From Arthrobacter sp. Soil763 (GTDB lineage: Bacteria; Actinomycetota; Actinomycetes; Actinomycetales; Micrococcaceae): a stretch of DNA of 64,000 nucleotides. The first letter of the stretch is position 1, and every line of letters starts with the position of its first letter. Under the pieces are notes generated by a model that had not been told where the DNA came from, ran no database searches, and saw only the letters and a program-made list of their open reading frames with translations. The stretch is taken from assembly GCF_001428365.1 (NCBI RefSeq), contig NZ_LMSH01000002.1, positions 1,075,505-1,139,504 of the forward strand. Reading direction: 5' to 3'. The translations under genes were made by a program, and so were the position numbers. This document shows, in pieces, positions 54,917-64,000 of the stretch.

Positions 54917-56713
54917 GTGATGCCCAACGAAACCCCCGGCGCCCGCCCGCAGGACGCCGCCGGCCAGCAGACCCCCGCCGCCCGCCAGGCAGCCGCCGTC
55001 GACCTGCTCGAAGCGGTCCGCCACGAACTGGCCGCGGTCACGCTGCCGCTTGCGCTGCCCGGCGCCGATACGGCACGGCAGGACATCCGACAAGCCCTGG
55101 CGCAGCTGGACGACTACATCCTGCCGCGCTACCGGAGCCTGGACGCACCGCTGCTGGCCGTCGTGGGCGGTTCCACCGGGGCGGGGAAGTCCACCCTCGT
55201 TAACGGACTGGTGGGACACCCGGTGACCCGGGCCGGCGCGATCCGCCCCACCACCCGCCAGCCCATCCTGCTGCACCACCCGGTCGACGCCGAATGGTTC
55301 GAGGACCAGCGGGTGCTGCCCAGCCTCAGCCGGATCCGCGGCACCGTGGTCGCCGACCCGCTGCCCGCACACCAGGCCGGGCCCACGCCCGACGCCGCGG
55401 CGATCACCTCGCTGGTGCTCGCCGCTGACCCCGCGGTGCCGCAGGGCATCGCCTTGCTCGACGCGCCCGACGTCGACTCCATCTCGGACGACAACCGCCG
55501 GCTCGCGGGCCAGCTGCTGGCCGCCGCCGACCTCTGGATTTTTGTCACCACCGCGAACCGCTACGCCGACGCCGTCCCCTGGCGCCTGCTGCTGGACGCC
55601 GCCTCCCGCGACATCATGGTCGCCGTGGTCCTGGACCGGGTGCCGCCGGCGGCAGAGGAGGAGGTCAGTACCGATCTCCGTGCCATGCTCACCCGCGAGG
55701 GTCTCGGGTCCGCCCGGTTGTTCGTCGTTCCCGAGGTACCCCTCGATGCGATGGGCATGCTCCCCGCCGACGCCGTCGCGCCGCTGCAGGGCTGGCTCCG
55801 TACCCTGGCCGCCGACGCCGCCGGCCGCGCCGCGATCGCCCGCCGGACGCTCAACGGCACGGTCAAGGCCCTCAGCGGCCGGGTCGAGGCCGTGGCCGGC
55901 GCCGTCTCCGCCCAGCACCACGCCGCCGGGCTGCTGGCCAAGGACGCCACCGGCGCCTACGACGACGCCGTCGCCCGGATCCTGGATGCGACCCGCGACG
56001 GGGCGCTGCTGCGCGGCGAAGTCCTGGCCCGCTGGCAGGACTTCGTCGGCACCGGGGAGTTCTTCCGCGTCATGGAACAGAACATCGGCCGGCTGCGGGA
56101 CCGGATGGGAGCCTTCTTCCGGGGCGAACCCGCTCCGGCCGTGCGGGTCGAGGCCGCGATCGAGACCGGCCTGCAGGCGGTGATCCTGGACGAGGCCGCC
56201 AACGCCGCCGAGGACGCCGACCAGCGCTGGCGCTCCGACCCCGCTGGCCGCCAGCTGCTGGGCACCGACGACCTCTCCGGCACCAGCGATGGGTTCGCCG
56301 ACGCCATCGCCGCCGAAATCCGCGCCTGGCAGGGCGGACTGATGGAACTCATCCGCACCGAAGGCCAGGGCAAACGCACCCAGGCCCGCTGGCTGTCCTT
56401 CGGCATCAACGGCCTCGGCGCCGCCCTGATGATCGTCGTCTTCTCCATGACCGCCGGGCTGACCGGCCTGGAGATCGGCGTCGCCGGCGGCACCGCCGTC
56501 GTCGGCCAGCGCGTCCTTGAAGCGGTGTTCGGCGAGGACGCCGTCCGGCGCCTGGCCAAGACCGCCCGCGACGACCTCCAGGCCCGCTGCCAGCGGCTGC
56601 TGCAGGCCGAACAGCGGCGGTTCCTCGACCGGCTGGACGACCCCGACCCCGTGCCGCCCACCGCCCTCACCGCGCATGCCGCGGCCCTGGGCCGGCTGGC
56701 GGCGGCGGCATGA
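54917..56713 (+). CDS. Dynamin-family GTPase, first of a coupled pair
   Basis: 598 residues. The P-loop is GGSTGAGKST (residues 84-93), the switch threonine likely in IRPTTRQP, G3 is LLDAPDVDS, and the G4-like VVLDRVPP lacks a standard N/TKxD. After 250 residues of helical stalk, a membrane hairpin (GINGLGAALMIVVFSMTAGL and following, about residues 495-530) sits near the end. This is the layout of bacterial dynamin-like proteins, which reshape membranes. Its partner begins at the overlapping ATGA. By analogy with Streptomyces DynA/DynB, the two could act together at division or septation, but that is inference. The first ATG or the next codon could be the start. Confidence 0.82.
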   Translation: MMPNETPGARPQDAAGQQTPAARQAAAVDLLEAVRHELAAVTLPLALPGADTARQDIRQALAQLDDYILPRYRSLDAPLLAVVGGSTGAGKSTLVNGLVGHPVTRAGAIRPTTRQPILLHHPVDAEWFEDQRVLPSLSRIRGTVVADPLPAHQAGPTPDAAAITSLVLAADPAVPQGIALLDAPDVDSISDDNRRLAGQLLAAADLWIFVTTANRYADAVPWRLLLDAASRDIMVAVVLDRVPPAAEEEVSTDLRAMLTREGLGSARLFVVPEVPLDAMGMLPADAVAPLQGWLRTLAADAAGRAAIARRTLNGTVKALSGRVEAVAGAVSAQHHAAGLLAKDATGAYDDAVARILDATRDGALLRGEVLARWQDFVGTGEFFRVMEQNIGRLRDRMGAFFRGEPAPAVRVEAAIETGLQAVILDEAANAAEDADQRWRSDPAGRQLLGTDDLSGTSDGFADAIAAEIRAWQGGLMELIRTEGQGKRTQARWLSFGINGLGAALMIVVFSMTAGLTGLEIGVAGGTAVVGQRVLEAVFGEDAVRRLAKTARDDLQARCQRLLQAEQRRFLDRLDDPDPVPPTALTAHAAALGRLAAAA

Positions 56714-58326
56714 ACCGCCACGCCGCCGCCAAGCAGGCCTCGCAGTTGCACCGGCGGCTGGAAGCCCTGGACGAGGCCCGGGAACTCGCAGCCGGAGCGC
56801 TGCCGGAGGAGACGCTGGATGAGGTCTACGACGTGCTGGAACGGGCCAGTTCGCGCCGCTCGCTCTCGGCAGATCACACCGTCGTGGGGTTTTTCGGTGC
56901 GACCGGCAGCGGTAAATCCTCGCTTTTCAACGCAGTCAGCGGCGCGGAAATCGCCACCGCGGCCGCCCGTCGGCCCACGACCTCCGAACCCCTCGCCGGC
57001 ATCTGGGGCGCCGAGGGCAGTGACGCCCTGCTCGACTGGCTGGAGGTGCGGAACCGGCACCACGCCACCCCCGTTTCCGGTTTCGCCGACGACGGCACCG
57101 GCCTGATCCTGCTGGACCTGCCGGATTTCGACTCCACCCGGGCCGAAAACCGCGAAATCGTCCAGCGCATGGTGGGCCTGGTGGACGTGCTGGTGTGGGT
57201 CCTTGACCCGCAGAAATACGCCGATGCCGCCGTGCACAACGACTTCCTGGCCCCGCTCGCCTCCCACGCCGCTGTCACCCTCGTGGTCCTCAACCAGGTG
57301 GATCGGCTGCCGGAGCACGAGATCCGGCCGGTCCTTGAATCCCTGAAGGGCATCCTGGCCCGCGACGGCCTGGGCAAGGTGCAGGTGCTGGGCGCCTCCG
57401 CCGTCGTAGGCACCGGAGTGGACAAGGTCCGCGCCGCCATCCGGCAGGCGGCCATGCAGCGGCTGGCCCTCTCGCAGCGGCTCGCCGCCGACGTGGACCG
57501 GGCCGCGGCCCGGCTTGCCGAGGCGTCCGGCCCTGGGGAAGCCGCCGGGGTGAAGACCGGAACCCGGGACCGGCTGGCCGGCGAACTGGCCGTCGCGGCC
57601 AATGTTCCCGTGGTGGTCGACGCCGTCGCACGCTCGTACCGGCAGGAGGCCACACGGCGCACCGGGTGGCCCGTGACCCGGTGGCTGGTCCGGTTCCGGC
57701 CGGACCCGCTCCGCAGGCTCAATCTGCGGCGCACCGAGGCGCGGCCGGAGCTGAACCGGACGTCACTGCCGCCGGCGGGGGCCCCTGAGCGGGCCCGCAC
57801 GGACGCCGCGGTGCGCGAATTTGCCGACGCAGCGTCCGACGGCGCGCCGGGACCTTGGCGCGCGGTAATCCGGGGTGCCGCCCGGGAGGGCCGGGAGCGG
57901 CTGCCGGACGCGCTGGACCAGGCCATTGCCGGGACCGACCTCAAAGCCGGCCGCGGGTCCTGGTGGTGGACGGCCTTCAACATCATCCAGTGGCTCGGCC
58001 TGCTGGTCGCGGTCGGCGGCCTCGCCTGGCTGGGGGTCCTGGCAGGGCTGGCGTACTTCCAGCTCCCGGTTCCGGAGATGCCGCGGGTCGAGGGCTGGCC
58101 GGTCGCGACCGTGATGGTGGCCGGGGGAGTGCTGCTGGGGATCGTGCTGGCGCTGGCGGCGAAATTCATTGCCGGAGCCGCGGCGCGGGGCCGGGCCCGG
58201 GCGGCCAGGCGCCGCCTGCAGGCTGCCGTCGCCGCCGTTGCCGAGGAACTCGTGGTCGACCCGGTGGAACTGGAGGTCGGCCGGCTGCAGGCGTTCAGGA
58301 AGGCGTTGAAGGCCGCGGAGGCCTGA
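56710..58326 (+). CDS. YfjP/dynamin-like membrane GTPase, second of the pair
   Basis: 538 residues. P-loop GATGSGKSS (residues 63-71), switch RRPTTSEPLAG, G3 LLDLPDFDS, and G4-like VLNQVDRLP (NQVD), so this one has a better guanine-specificity motif than its partner. Two hydrophobic stretches lie near residues 420-490: FNIIQWLGLLVAVGGLAWLG and VATVMVAGGVLLGIVLALAA. A positively charged C-terminal helix follows. It is translationally coupled to the first GTPase (ATGA). The pair is probably a single functional unit at the membrane; its exact task is not shown by sequence. Confidence 0.82.
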   Translation: MNRHAAAKQASQLHRRLEALDEARELAAGALPEETLDEVYDVLERASSRRSLSADHTVVGFFGATGSGKSSLFNAVSGAEIATAAARRPTTSEPLAGIWGAEGSDALLDWLEVRNRHHATPVSGFADDGTGLILLDLPDFDSTRAENREIVQRMVGLVDVLVWVLDPQKYADAAVHNDFLAPLASHAAVTLVVLNQVDRLPEHEIRPVLESLKGILARDGLGKVQVLGASAVVGTGVDKVRAAIRQAAMQRLALSQRLAADVDRAAARLAEASGPGEAAGVKTGTRDRLAGELAVAANVPVVVDAVARSYRQEATRRTGWPVTRWLVRFRPDPLRRLNLRRTEARPELNRTSLPPAGAPERARTDAAVREFADAASDGAPGPWRAVIRGAAREGRERLPDALDQAIAGTDLKAGRGSWWWTAFNIIQWLGLLVAVGGLAWLGVLAGLAYFQLPVPEMPRVEGWPVATVMVAGGVLLGIVLALAAKFIAGAAARGRARAARRRLQAAVAAVAEELVVDPVELEVGRLQAFRKALKAAEA

Positions 58327-58330
58327 CCCG

Positions 58331-58876
58331 TCAGGACGCCGGGATGGCCTTCGCGGCGTCGCTGACCTTGATCAGGGTGCGCAGGTTCCTGGTGGTGGTG
58401 CTGGCCTTGTATTTGGGTTTCGAGGAGAGCTTGCTGAACGGGCTGTCCAGGGTGCCGCCGGCGGGAGCCAGCCAGGCCACCGCTTCGGGCCCGAGCCGGA
58501 CGAGTTCCACGCCCTCCAGCTGCCGGCCGGCGTCGTAGAGTTCGGACAGCGCGGCGGGATCGGAGGACAGCGTCACGTAACTGTGCGTTGCGGCGTCGTC
58601 CGGGGGATAAGGGCAGGCGGACACCAGCTCGGCGACCCGGTCCGCCGTCAGCGCCACCACCCAGGCGTCATAGCCGAAGGCCTCGCGCAGGCTCGCCTCG
58701 AATTCCGCCTTGACCGCAGCCGGAGCGAGTTCGCTGGCGAGCACCACGTTGCCGCTGGCCAGGAGCGTCTTCACCGCCGAGAAGGGGCGGGGCTTCAGGG
58801 CCTCCTTGAGCTCGGCCATTTTGATGTTGATGCCGCCGACATTGACCCCGCGCAGGAAGACCGCATAGCTGTTCAT
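58331..58876 (-). CDS. DUF1697 protein
   Basis: 181 residues. The N-terminal YAVFLRGVNVGGINIKMAEL with later TLLASGNVVLAS is the DUF1697 signature; the protein is otherwise a compact alpha/beta fold. The C-terminal half (DSPFSKLSSKPKYKASTTTR and NLRTLIKV) is also typical. No biochemical role is established for the family. I prefer ATG 58876 to GTG 58882. It converges with the GTPase gene, only four bases apart. Confidence 0.85.
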   Translation of the reverse strand: MNSYAVFLRGVNVGGINIKMAELKEALKPRPFSAVKTLLASGNVVLASELAPAAVKAEFEASLREAFGYDAWVVALTADRVAELVSACPYPPDDAATHSYVTLSSDPAALSELYDAGRQLEGVELVRLGPEAVAWLAPAGGTLDSPFSKLSSKPKYKASTTTRNLRTLIKVSDAAKAIPAS

Positions 58877-58916
58877 GGCCACAGCCTAGCGGCGCCGGCA
58901 GGGAAAGAAGCGGCGC

Positions 58917-59636
58917 TTAGTCGTTGGTCTTGCGCAGCGCCTCGGTCAGGACACGGGCCGCGTTGCAGACCACTTCGGCGTGCAGCCGGCCGGGCTGGCG
59001 CGTCAGGCGCTCGATCGGGCCGGAAATCGAAACGGCGGCGATCACCCGGCCGGACGGCCCGCGGACGGGGGCCGACACGGAGGCGACCCCGGGCTCGCGT
59101 TCGCCGAGGCTCTGCGCCCAGCCCCGGCGTCGTACTCCGGCCAGGACGGTCGGCGTGAAGCGTGCGGCCTGAAGACCCTCCAGGAGCCGGTCGTGGTCTT
59201 CCCACGCCAGCAGCACCTGCGCGGCGGAGCCGGCCTTCATGGACAGCTGGGTGCCTACCGGAATCGTGTCGCGCAGGCCGATGGGCCGTTCGGCGGAGGC
59301 GACGCAGACGCGCCACTCACCCTGCCGGCGGAAGATCTGGGCGCTCTCGCCGGTGGCGTCGCGCAGCTGCATCAGCACCGGACCGGCGGAGGCGATGAGG
59401 CGGTCCTCGCCGGCGGCGGAGGCGAGCTCCACCAGGCGGCTGCCGAGCACGAAGCGCCCCTGAATGTCACGGCTGACCAGGCGGTGGTGGACGAGCGCCA
59501 GGGCAAGCCGGTGCACGGTGGGGCGGGCCAGTCCGGTGGCGGCAACGAGCTGCGCCAGGGTGGTGGGGCCGGCCTCGAGCGCGTCGAGTACATGGGCCGC
59601 TTTATCGATGACGCCGACGCCACTAGAATTGTCCAT
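58917..59636 (-). CDS. IclR-family regulator, LtbR/NdgR type
   Basis: 239 residues. The N-terminal winged helix-turn-helix is GVIDKAAHVLDALEAGPTTL, AQLVAATGLARPTVHRLALA; the C-terminal effector domain runs from about residue 80 with the block AAVSISGPIERL. Short size and divergent placement against leuCD are the marks of LtbR (Corynebacterium) and NdgR (Streptomyces), which repress leucine genes. A -10-like TATCAT overlaps the divergent operator, so it probably controls itself. ATG 59636 is four bases after that element, thus close to leaderless. Confidence 0.85.
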   Translation of the reverse strand: MDNSSGVGVIDKAAHVLDALEAGPTTLAQLVAATGLARPTVHRLALALVHHRLVSRDIQGRFVLGSRLVELASAAGEDRLIASAGPVLMQLRDATGESAQIFRRQGEWRVCVASAERPIGLRDTIPVGTQLSMKAGSAAQVLLAWEDHDRLLEGLQAARFTPTVLAGVRRRGWAQSLGEREPGVASVSAPVRGPSGRVIAAVSISGPIERLTRQPGRLHAEVVCNAARVLTEALRKTND

Positions 59637-59639
59637 GTA

Positions 59640-59666
59640 ATGATATTGCCGTCTCAATATCTGAGA
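59640..59666. promoter_or_regulatory. iclR-leuC operator and iclR -10
   Basis: TCTCA-ATATC-TGAGA (59652-59666) is an inverted repeat upstream of the iclR -10 (TATCAT, minus strand 59645-59640). Its left part GTCTCAATAT (59651-59660) is exactly the complement of ATATTGAGAC in front of leuB. Confidence 0.55.
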
Positions 59667-59798
59667 TGCAAATCATTGCGCTGGCGCATTCGACGGCGGT
59701 GCTGGTTCAGTGGACAGCATCAGCCGGTAGCAACCGGACCCGTCGCGCGGCATCATCCGAGCGCGACGCACTTAGGACAGCAGTGAAGGGAGCAGGCC

Positions 59799-61253
59799 GT
59801 GGCAAAGACATTGGCCGAAAAAGTCTGGGACGCGCACGTCGTGCGCAAGGGGGACGGCGAAGGAGCCAACGCCCAGCCCGACCTTCTCTTCATTGACCTT
59901 CACCTGGTGCACGAGGTGACCTCCCCGCAGGCGTTTGAGGGCCTGCGCCTGGCCGGCCGCCAACTCCGCCGCCCGGACCTCACCATCGCCACCGAGGACC
60001 ACAACACTCCCACGCTGGCGATCGACAAGCCAATCGCGGACCCCACCAGCCGGACCCAGATCGAGACCCTGCGCAACAACTGCAAGGAGTTCGGTGTCCG
60101 CCTGCACTCCCTCGGCGACGCCGAGCAGGGGATCGTGCACGTGGTCGGCCCGCAGCTGGGACTGACCCAGCCCGGCATGACTGTGGTCTGCGGCGACTCG
60201 CACACCTCCACGCACGGTGCGTTCGGGGCCCTCGCCATGGGGATCGGCACCTCCGAGGTCGAGCATGTCATGGCCACCCAGACCCTGTCGCTGAAGCCGT
60301 TCAAGACCATGGCGATCAATGTCGAGGGCACCCTGCGGCCGGGAGTGAGCGCCAAGGACATCATCCTGGCCGTCATCGCCAAGATCGGTACCGGCGGCGG
60401 CCAGGGCTATGTCCTGGAGTACCGCGGCTCCGCGATCCGGGCATTGTCCATGGAGGCGCGGATGACGATCTGCAACATGTCGATCGAGGCCGGCGCACGC
60501 GCCGGCATGGTCGCCCCGGACCAGACCACCTATGACTACATGCAGGGGCGGCCGCACGCGCCGCAGGGCGCGGACTGGGACGCCGCCGTCGAGTACTGGA
60601 ACACGCTGCGCACCGACGATGACGCGACGTTCGACGCCGAGGTGAACCTCGACGCCGACACGCTGGAGCCGTTCGTGACCTGGGGAACCAACCCCGGCCA
60701 GGGCGTATCCCTGTCGGAGAACGTGCCCTCGCCGGCGGACTTCGGCGACGAGAACGCCAAGGCGGCGGCCGAGCGGGCCCTGCAGTACATGGGCCTCGAA
60801 GCCGGCACACCGATGAAGGACATCCGCGTCGATACCGTCTTCCTGGGTTCCTGCACCAACTCCCGGATGGAGGATCTGCGGGCCGCCGCGGACGTGATCC
60901 GCGGCCGCACTAAGGACCCGGCCATCCGGATGCTGGTGGTTCCCGGCTCCGCCCGCGTCCGGCTGGAGGCCGAGGCAGAAGGACTGGACAAGGTCTTCAC
61001 CGACTTTGGTGCCGAGTGGCGGTTCGCCGGTTGCTCCATGTGCCTGGGGATGAACCCGGACCAGCTGGAGGTGGGGGAGCGCTGCGCCTCAACCTCCAAC
61101 CGCAACTTCGAAGGCCGGCAGGGCAAGGGCGGGCGCACCCACCTGGTGTCGCCCGTCGTGGCCGCGGCGACGGCGGTGCGCGGCACGCTGAGTTCGCCGT
61201 CGGACCTGGAGCCCGTGACCGAAGCCGCAGGCCAGCACGTGGGCGCGGCGTAG
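59799..61253 (+). CDS. leuC: 3-Isopropylmalate dehydratase, large subunit
   Basis: 484 residues, aconitase family. Interconverts 2- and 3-isopropylmalate with LeuD and a 4Fe-4S cluster. Cluster cysteines are in [13 protein letters not shown] and [15 protein letters not shown]; further blocks are [39 protein letters not shown] and [15 protein letters not shown] [23 protein letters not shown] 59799 follows GGGAG. leuD lies 58 bases downstream. The divergent iclR and the shared operator point to leucine-responsive control. Confidence 0.96.
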   Translation: MAKTLAEKVWDAHVVRKGDGEGANAQPDLLFIDLHLVHEVTSPQAFEGLRLAGRQLRRPDLTIATEDHNTPTLAIDKPIADPTSRTQIETLRNNCKEFGVRLHSLGDAEQGIVHVVGPQLGLTQPGMTVVCGDSHTSTHGAFGALAMGIGTSEVEHVMATQTLSLKPFKTMAINVEGTLRPGVSAKDIILAVIAKIGTGGGQGYVLEYRGSAIRALSMEARMTICNMSIEAGARAGMVAPDQTTYDYMQGRPHAPQGADWDAAVEYWNTLRTDDDATFDAEVNLDADTLEPFVTWGTNPGQGVSLSENVPSPADFGDENAKAAAERALQYMGLEAGTPMKDIRVDTVFLGSCTNSRMEDLRAAADVIRGRTKDPAIRMLVVPGSARVRLEAEAEGLDKVFTDFGAEWRFAGCSMCLGMNPDQLEVGERCASTSNRNFEGRQGKGGRTHLVSPVVAAATAVRGTLSSPSDLEPVTEAAGQHVGAA

Positions 61254-61311
61254 CCCCGGCCCGCCCCGGCCACCTCCCCGCTTGGCAGACCCAGCCCCAG
61301 AAGGATCCGCA

Positions 61312-61914
61312 ATGGAAAAGTTCACCACCCACACCGGCATCGGTGTCCCGCTGCGCCAGAGCAACGTCGACACGGACCAAATCATCCCCGCCGTCTACCT
61401 CAAGCGCATCACGCGCACCGGCTTCGAGGACGCGCTCTTCTCGGCCTGGCGCAAGGACCCGGCGTTCATCCTGAACCAGGAACCGTTCAACGCCGGCTCC
61501 GTGCTGGTCGCAGGGCCGGACTTCGGCACGGGATCCTCTCGCGAACACGCCGTCTGGGCGCTGAAGGACTACGGGTTCAAGGCGGTGCTGTCCTCCCGGT
61601 TCGCCGACATCTTCCGCGGCAACTCGGGCAAGCAGGGCCTGCTCGCCGCAGAGGTGGCGCAGGACGACATCGAGCTCATCTGGAAGGTGCTGGAGAACGC
61701 ACCCGGCACCGAAGTCAAGGTCGACCTGGTCTCCAAGACCGTCGAGTGCGGCAACGTCGTCGCGCCCTTCGAGATCGATGACTACACCCGCTGGCGCCTC
61801 CTGGAGGGCCTGGACGACATCGGCCTGACCCTGCAGCACGAAGAAGACATCACCGCCTACGAGGCCACCCGGCCGGCCTTCAAGCCCACCACGCTGCCGG
61901 CAAAGCTGTCCTAG
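61312..61914 (+). CDS. leuD: 3-Isopropylmalate dehydratase, small subunit
   Basis: 200 residues, the partner of LeuC that completes its active site. Signature blocks: [40 protein letters not shown] and [18 protein letters not shown] 61312 lies seven bases after AAGGAT; ten extra in-frame upstream codons have no family match. A strong terminator follows. Confidence 0.96.
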   Translation: MEKFTTHTGIGVPLRQSNVDTDQIIPAVYLKRITRTGFEDALFSAWRKDPAFILNQEPFNAGSVLVAGPDFGTGSSREHAVWALKDYGFKAVLSSRFADIFRGNSGKQGLLAAEVAQDDIELIWKVLENAPGTEVKVDLVSKTVECGNVVAPFEIDDYTRWRLLEGLDDIGLTLQHEEDITAYEATRPAFKPTTLPAKLS

Positions 61915-61932
61915 ACAGTAGAGGGAGGCCCA

Positions 61933-61977
61933 GTGCCGCCGTCGGGTTTGAAACCCCGACGGCGGCACTTTGCTTTT
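61933..61977 (+). terminator. Terminator of leuCD
   Basis: GTGCCGCCGTCGGG (61933-61946) and its exact complement (61955-61968) around a TTTGAAAC loop, then TTTGCTTTT. Confidence 0.85.
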
Positions 61978-61993
61978 GCGGCGCGCTGCCCGC

Positions 61994-63469
61994 CTAAGCG
62001 GCGGACCGTGTCTTCCGCCGGGGGCCCTGGATTTTGGCCCGGTGTCTTACCTCTCGTCGCCGGGCCGCCATAACGAGGTCCGAAGATATGGCCGCGTTGA
62101 ATCGCTGTCTGGGTGATCCGCCCACGCTAGTGCCGGGCAGGGGTGGGGCGGTGGAGTGGTAGGTGTGGCCGGTTGGGGTGTTGAGTTGGAGGGTGTGCCG
62201 CCCTGGTCCGGGTCGGGGTTGGGCGTTCCAGCCGGGGGTTTCCTTGGTGTGGTTGCAGGCTTCGCAGAGCCCGGCGCCGTTGGTGGCGGCGGTGGGCCCG
62301 CCGGTGTGCCAGGGAGCCACGTGGTCCAGATGGCGGATGGGGGCGTCACAGTAGGGGGTGCGGCAGGTGTTGTCGCGGGTTTGGATGAAGCGGCGGAGCC
62401 CGGCGGGGAAGATGCGGGCGCGGGAGTCCATGGCGGTGAGTTCTCCGGTGGCGGGCGCGGTGTAGAGCCGTCGCAGCCAGACCGGGAAGGGCGGGTTGCT
62501 GCCTACGCCGCCTCCGGAGCCGCCCGTTCCGCCGCTGACTGCGCCGTTTCCGGTGCCTTGGCCGCTGTCATCGTCCGCTTGGTCTCCCGTGCCGCCGGTG
62601 AGGAGGGCCCGGGCCCACCCGGCGGGAACGACACCGTAGCCCTGGAGCCGGACCGGTTCGCTGTCGCCTTGGAACAGGGTCCGGTCAGTCATGACGAGCT
62701 GAATGCTGATGCCGCTGATGCCCCCGGGAGTGCCGGTGGTGCGGTCGACGAGGGTGTCGGCCATCAGCTGGCCGCGGGAGCGGGGGTCGCCGTCGGAGCG
62801 GGCAGCATCCGCAGTCCTGCTCAGTGCGGAGTAGACCGCGACGGCCTGGGGTGCCGGGAGCAGGGCGGTGAGGTAGCACATGGTGTCCGGTGCGGGGCGG
62901 ACGCTGACGTACCGTTCGGTCGCGGCGTGGGCGGCCCGCTGGGTGACGGTGCGCGGGTCGCGGCGGTAGGCGGCGGCCCTCGCTGCGGCGGTGATGGTCC
63001 GGTCGCCGGCGCCGTCGAAAGTCCCGGCGTCGGGGGCGAGTTCTTCGTCCACGGCGGTGCGGTCCGCGGCGGTGAGGCCTGCGGTCTCCCGGACCAGCAG
63101 GGTGGCGCGCCATTCGTTCAGCTGCCCGGTTTCCAGGGCGGCGAAGGTGCGGGGCATCTCGGTCACCAGTGCCCGCGCGAGGCCCAGGAGGCGGCAGCCT
63201 TTGGCGGGGGATTCCCGCCGCGCCAAGGCGATCTCGGCACCAACCCCGGCGCCAATCTTGTCCCCGGGTACCCCGGCGGCGGCCTGCTCTCGCCGTCGTA
63301 CCAGGTCCAAGGCGACGGATAGCCGGGCCTGCCGGGCCGCGATCGCGGACTTCCGGTCCTCCAGTGCACGCAGCTCATCGACAATCGCCGCCGCGTCTCC
63401 CATCATTGGGTCCGCAGCGTCGACTGAATCCTTGAAAAGCTTCCGACTGCCTTCCATGACCCCATTCAA
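61994..63469 (-). CDS. DUF222/HNH endonuclease-domain protein (13E12 type)
   Basis: 491 residues. An N-terminal DUF222 domain (about 30-290, with [20 protein letters not shown] and [12 protein letters not shown]) is followed by a Gly-rich linker ([14 protein letters not shown]) and a C-terminal HNH domain: [20 protein letters not shown] with [10 protein letters not shown], so metal-binding cysteines and the HNH histidines are intact. Such proteins are present in many copies in mycobacteria and Micrococcaceae, and some are thought to be selfish or defence-related nucleases. Role not settled. The tail is very basic. Confidence 0.88.
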   Translation of the reverse strand: MNGVMEGSRKLFKDSVDAADPMMGDAAAIVDELRALEDRKSAIAARQARLSVALDLVRRREQAAAGVPGDKIGAGVGAEIALARRESPAKGCRLLGLARALVTEMPRTFAALETGQLNEWRATLLVRETAGLTAADRTAVDEELAPDAGTFDGAGDRTITAAARAAAYRRDPRTVTQRAAHAATERYVSVRPAPDTMCYLTALLPAPQAVAVYSALSRTADAARSDGDPRSRGQLMADTLVDRTTGTPGGISGISIQLVMTDRTLFQGDSEPVRLQGYGVVPAGWARALLTGGTGDQADDDSGQGTGNGAVSGGTGGSGGGVGSNPPFPVWLRRLYTAPATGELTAMDSRARIFPAGLRRFIQTRDNTCRTPYCDAPIRHLDHVAPWHTGGPTAATNGAGLCEACNHTKETPGWNAQPRPGPGRHTLQLNTPTGHTYHSTAPPLPGTSVGGSPRQRFNAAISSDLVMAARRREVRHRAKIQGPRRKTRSAA

Positions 63470-63606
63470 CCGGGAGGGTCTGACATTAATGGGGGGCGGC
63501 CGGGGATCTGCTAACGGGAAGTCGCGCCGGAGCTAATCAGCCGCTCGCTGGGCCGTTCCTTCCGGACTCCGAACGCGGGCCGTCCCGGACTCCACGGAAC
63601 CGCCGA

Positions 63607-64000
63607 CTACGCCCCCACCCTCGCCCGGACGGCGAGGGTGGCGCAGAGGATGACTGCCATCCCGCCCACAACGGTTAGCCAACCCACCGGTTCGCTCAGC
63701 AGCAGCGCCGCCCAGCCGATGCTCAGCACCGGCTGGACCAGCTGGATCTGGCTGACTTTGGCCATCGGCCCCAGCGCCAGGCCGCGGTACCAGGCGAAGA
63801 AACCGAGGAACATACTTACCACCGCCAGGTACCCGAAAGCCGCCCACTCGCCGGGCCCGGCGTCGATCTGCTGCCTTGCAACGGACACTACGGTGAGACC
63901 GGCCATGAACGGGAAGGCCGCAATCAGCGCCCAGGACACCGTCTGCCAGGATCCCAGTTCACGGGCCAGCAGCCCGCCCTCCGCGTAGCCGATGGCGGCC
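63607..64000 (-). CDS. EamA/DMT-type transporter, C-terminal part
   Basis: The gene runs in from beyond base 64000. The visible 131 codons carry an EamA repeat with four helices: VSWALIAAFPFMAGLTVVSV, WAAFGYLAVVSMFLGFFAWY, LVQPVLSIGWAALLLSEPVG and WLTVVGGMAVILCATLAVRA. The GLALGPMAKVSQIQLVQPVL and LLLSEPVG-W blocks are characteristic of drug/metabolite exporters of the EamA family. The substrate is unknown. The 137 bases between it and the HNH gene hold no gene. Confidence 0.85.
   Translation of the reverse strand, partial: AAIGYAEGGLLARELGSWQTVSWALIAAFPFMAGLTVVSVARQQIDAGPGEWAAFGYLAVVSMFLGFFAWYRGLALGPMAKVSQIQLVQPVLSIGWAALLLSEPVGWLTVVGGMAVILCATLAVRARVGA

Noticed and set aside
59666..59896. 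Leucine leader peptide before leuC
   Set aside because: The frame has only a few scattered Leu codons, runs past the leuC start and is not followed by a terminator hairpin.
61994..63469. Mobile intron or homing endonuclease element
   Set aside because: DUF222/HNH proteins are common stand-alone genes; no intron or intein borders are seen here.

Overview
The window is high-GC DNA from an actinobacterium. The gene content (NrtR with nadABC, ilvBNC-serA, a DUF222/HNH protein, Bcp, leaderless starts, single tRNAs and many Ala/Pro-rich surface proteins) fits the Micrococcaceae, most likely an Arthrobacter or Pseudarthrobacter-like soil bacterium. That assignment is inference; there is no rRNA here to confirm it.

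Layout. 0-6.6 kb: an Lrp/AsnC tail, then a compact NAD operon, nrtR-nadA-nadB-nadC-cysteine desulfurase, behind a promoter whose start region carries a near-perfect NrtR-type inverted repeat. 6.6-11.3 kb: small metabolic and envelope genes (GtrA, DUF1684, lipoprotein, transglutaminase-like, luciferase-like/MarR pair). 11.4-16.7 kb: an accessory stretch with visibly lower GC (hydrolase, broken GyrA-like gene, APH-type kinase, small membrane proteins, lipoprotein, GAF-ANTAR regulator). 16.7-30.3 kb: RND transporter, mqo, peptide-binding lipoprotein, fasciclin lipoprotein, tRNA-Leu, Bcp, MarR, two tiny proteins, tRNA-Lys, sugar dehydrogenase, sunset-like membrane protein, LysR.

30.4-47.9 kb and 58.9-61.9 kb are dominated by branched-chain amino acid synthesis: ilvD, then ilvB-ilvN-ilvC-serA behind a leader peptide and attenuator, later leuB, ilvE, and leuCD divergent from an IclR regulator of the LtbR/NdgR kind. 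A TGAGAC-containing motif recurs near ilvB, leuB and iclR/leuC and may tie these units together. Set among them are an FtsX-type ABC transporter, metG, and a surface module in which a Gly-Asp-X repeat protein with an APATG sorting signal is followed directly by a sortase.

48-64 kb: DUF1304, metallo-hydrolase, FAH-family hydrolase, gltX-HAD, a heptad-repeat membrane protein with its own operator-like site, tRNA-Gln and tRNA-Glu, a translationally coupled pair of dynamin-like membrane GTPases, DUF1697, the iclR/leuCD locus, an HNH (13E12-type) protein and the end of an EamA transporter.

Most promising second looks: the sortase/GD-repeat pair, the in-frame extra segment in nadB, the shared BCAA operator, the ilvB leader, the GyrA-like gene broken by two stops, paired 44-bp intergenic palindromes, and the dynamin pair. 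No phage, CRISPR array or complete insertion sequence was seen.
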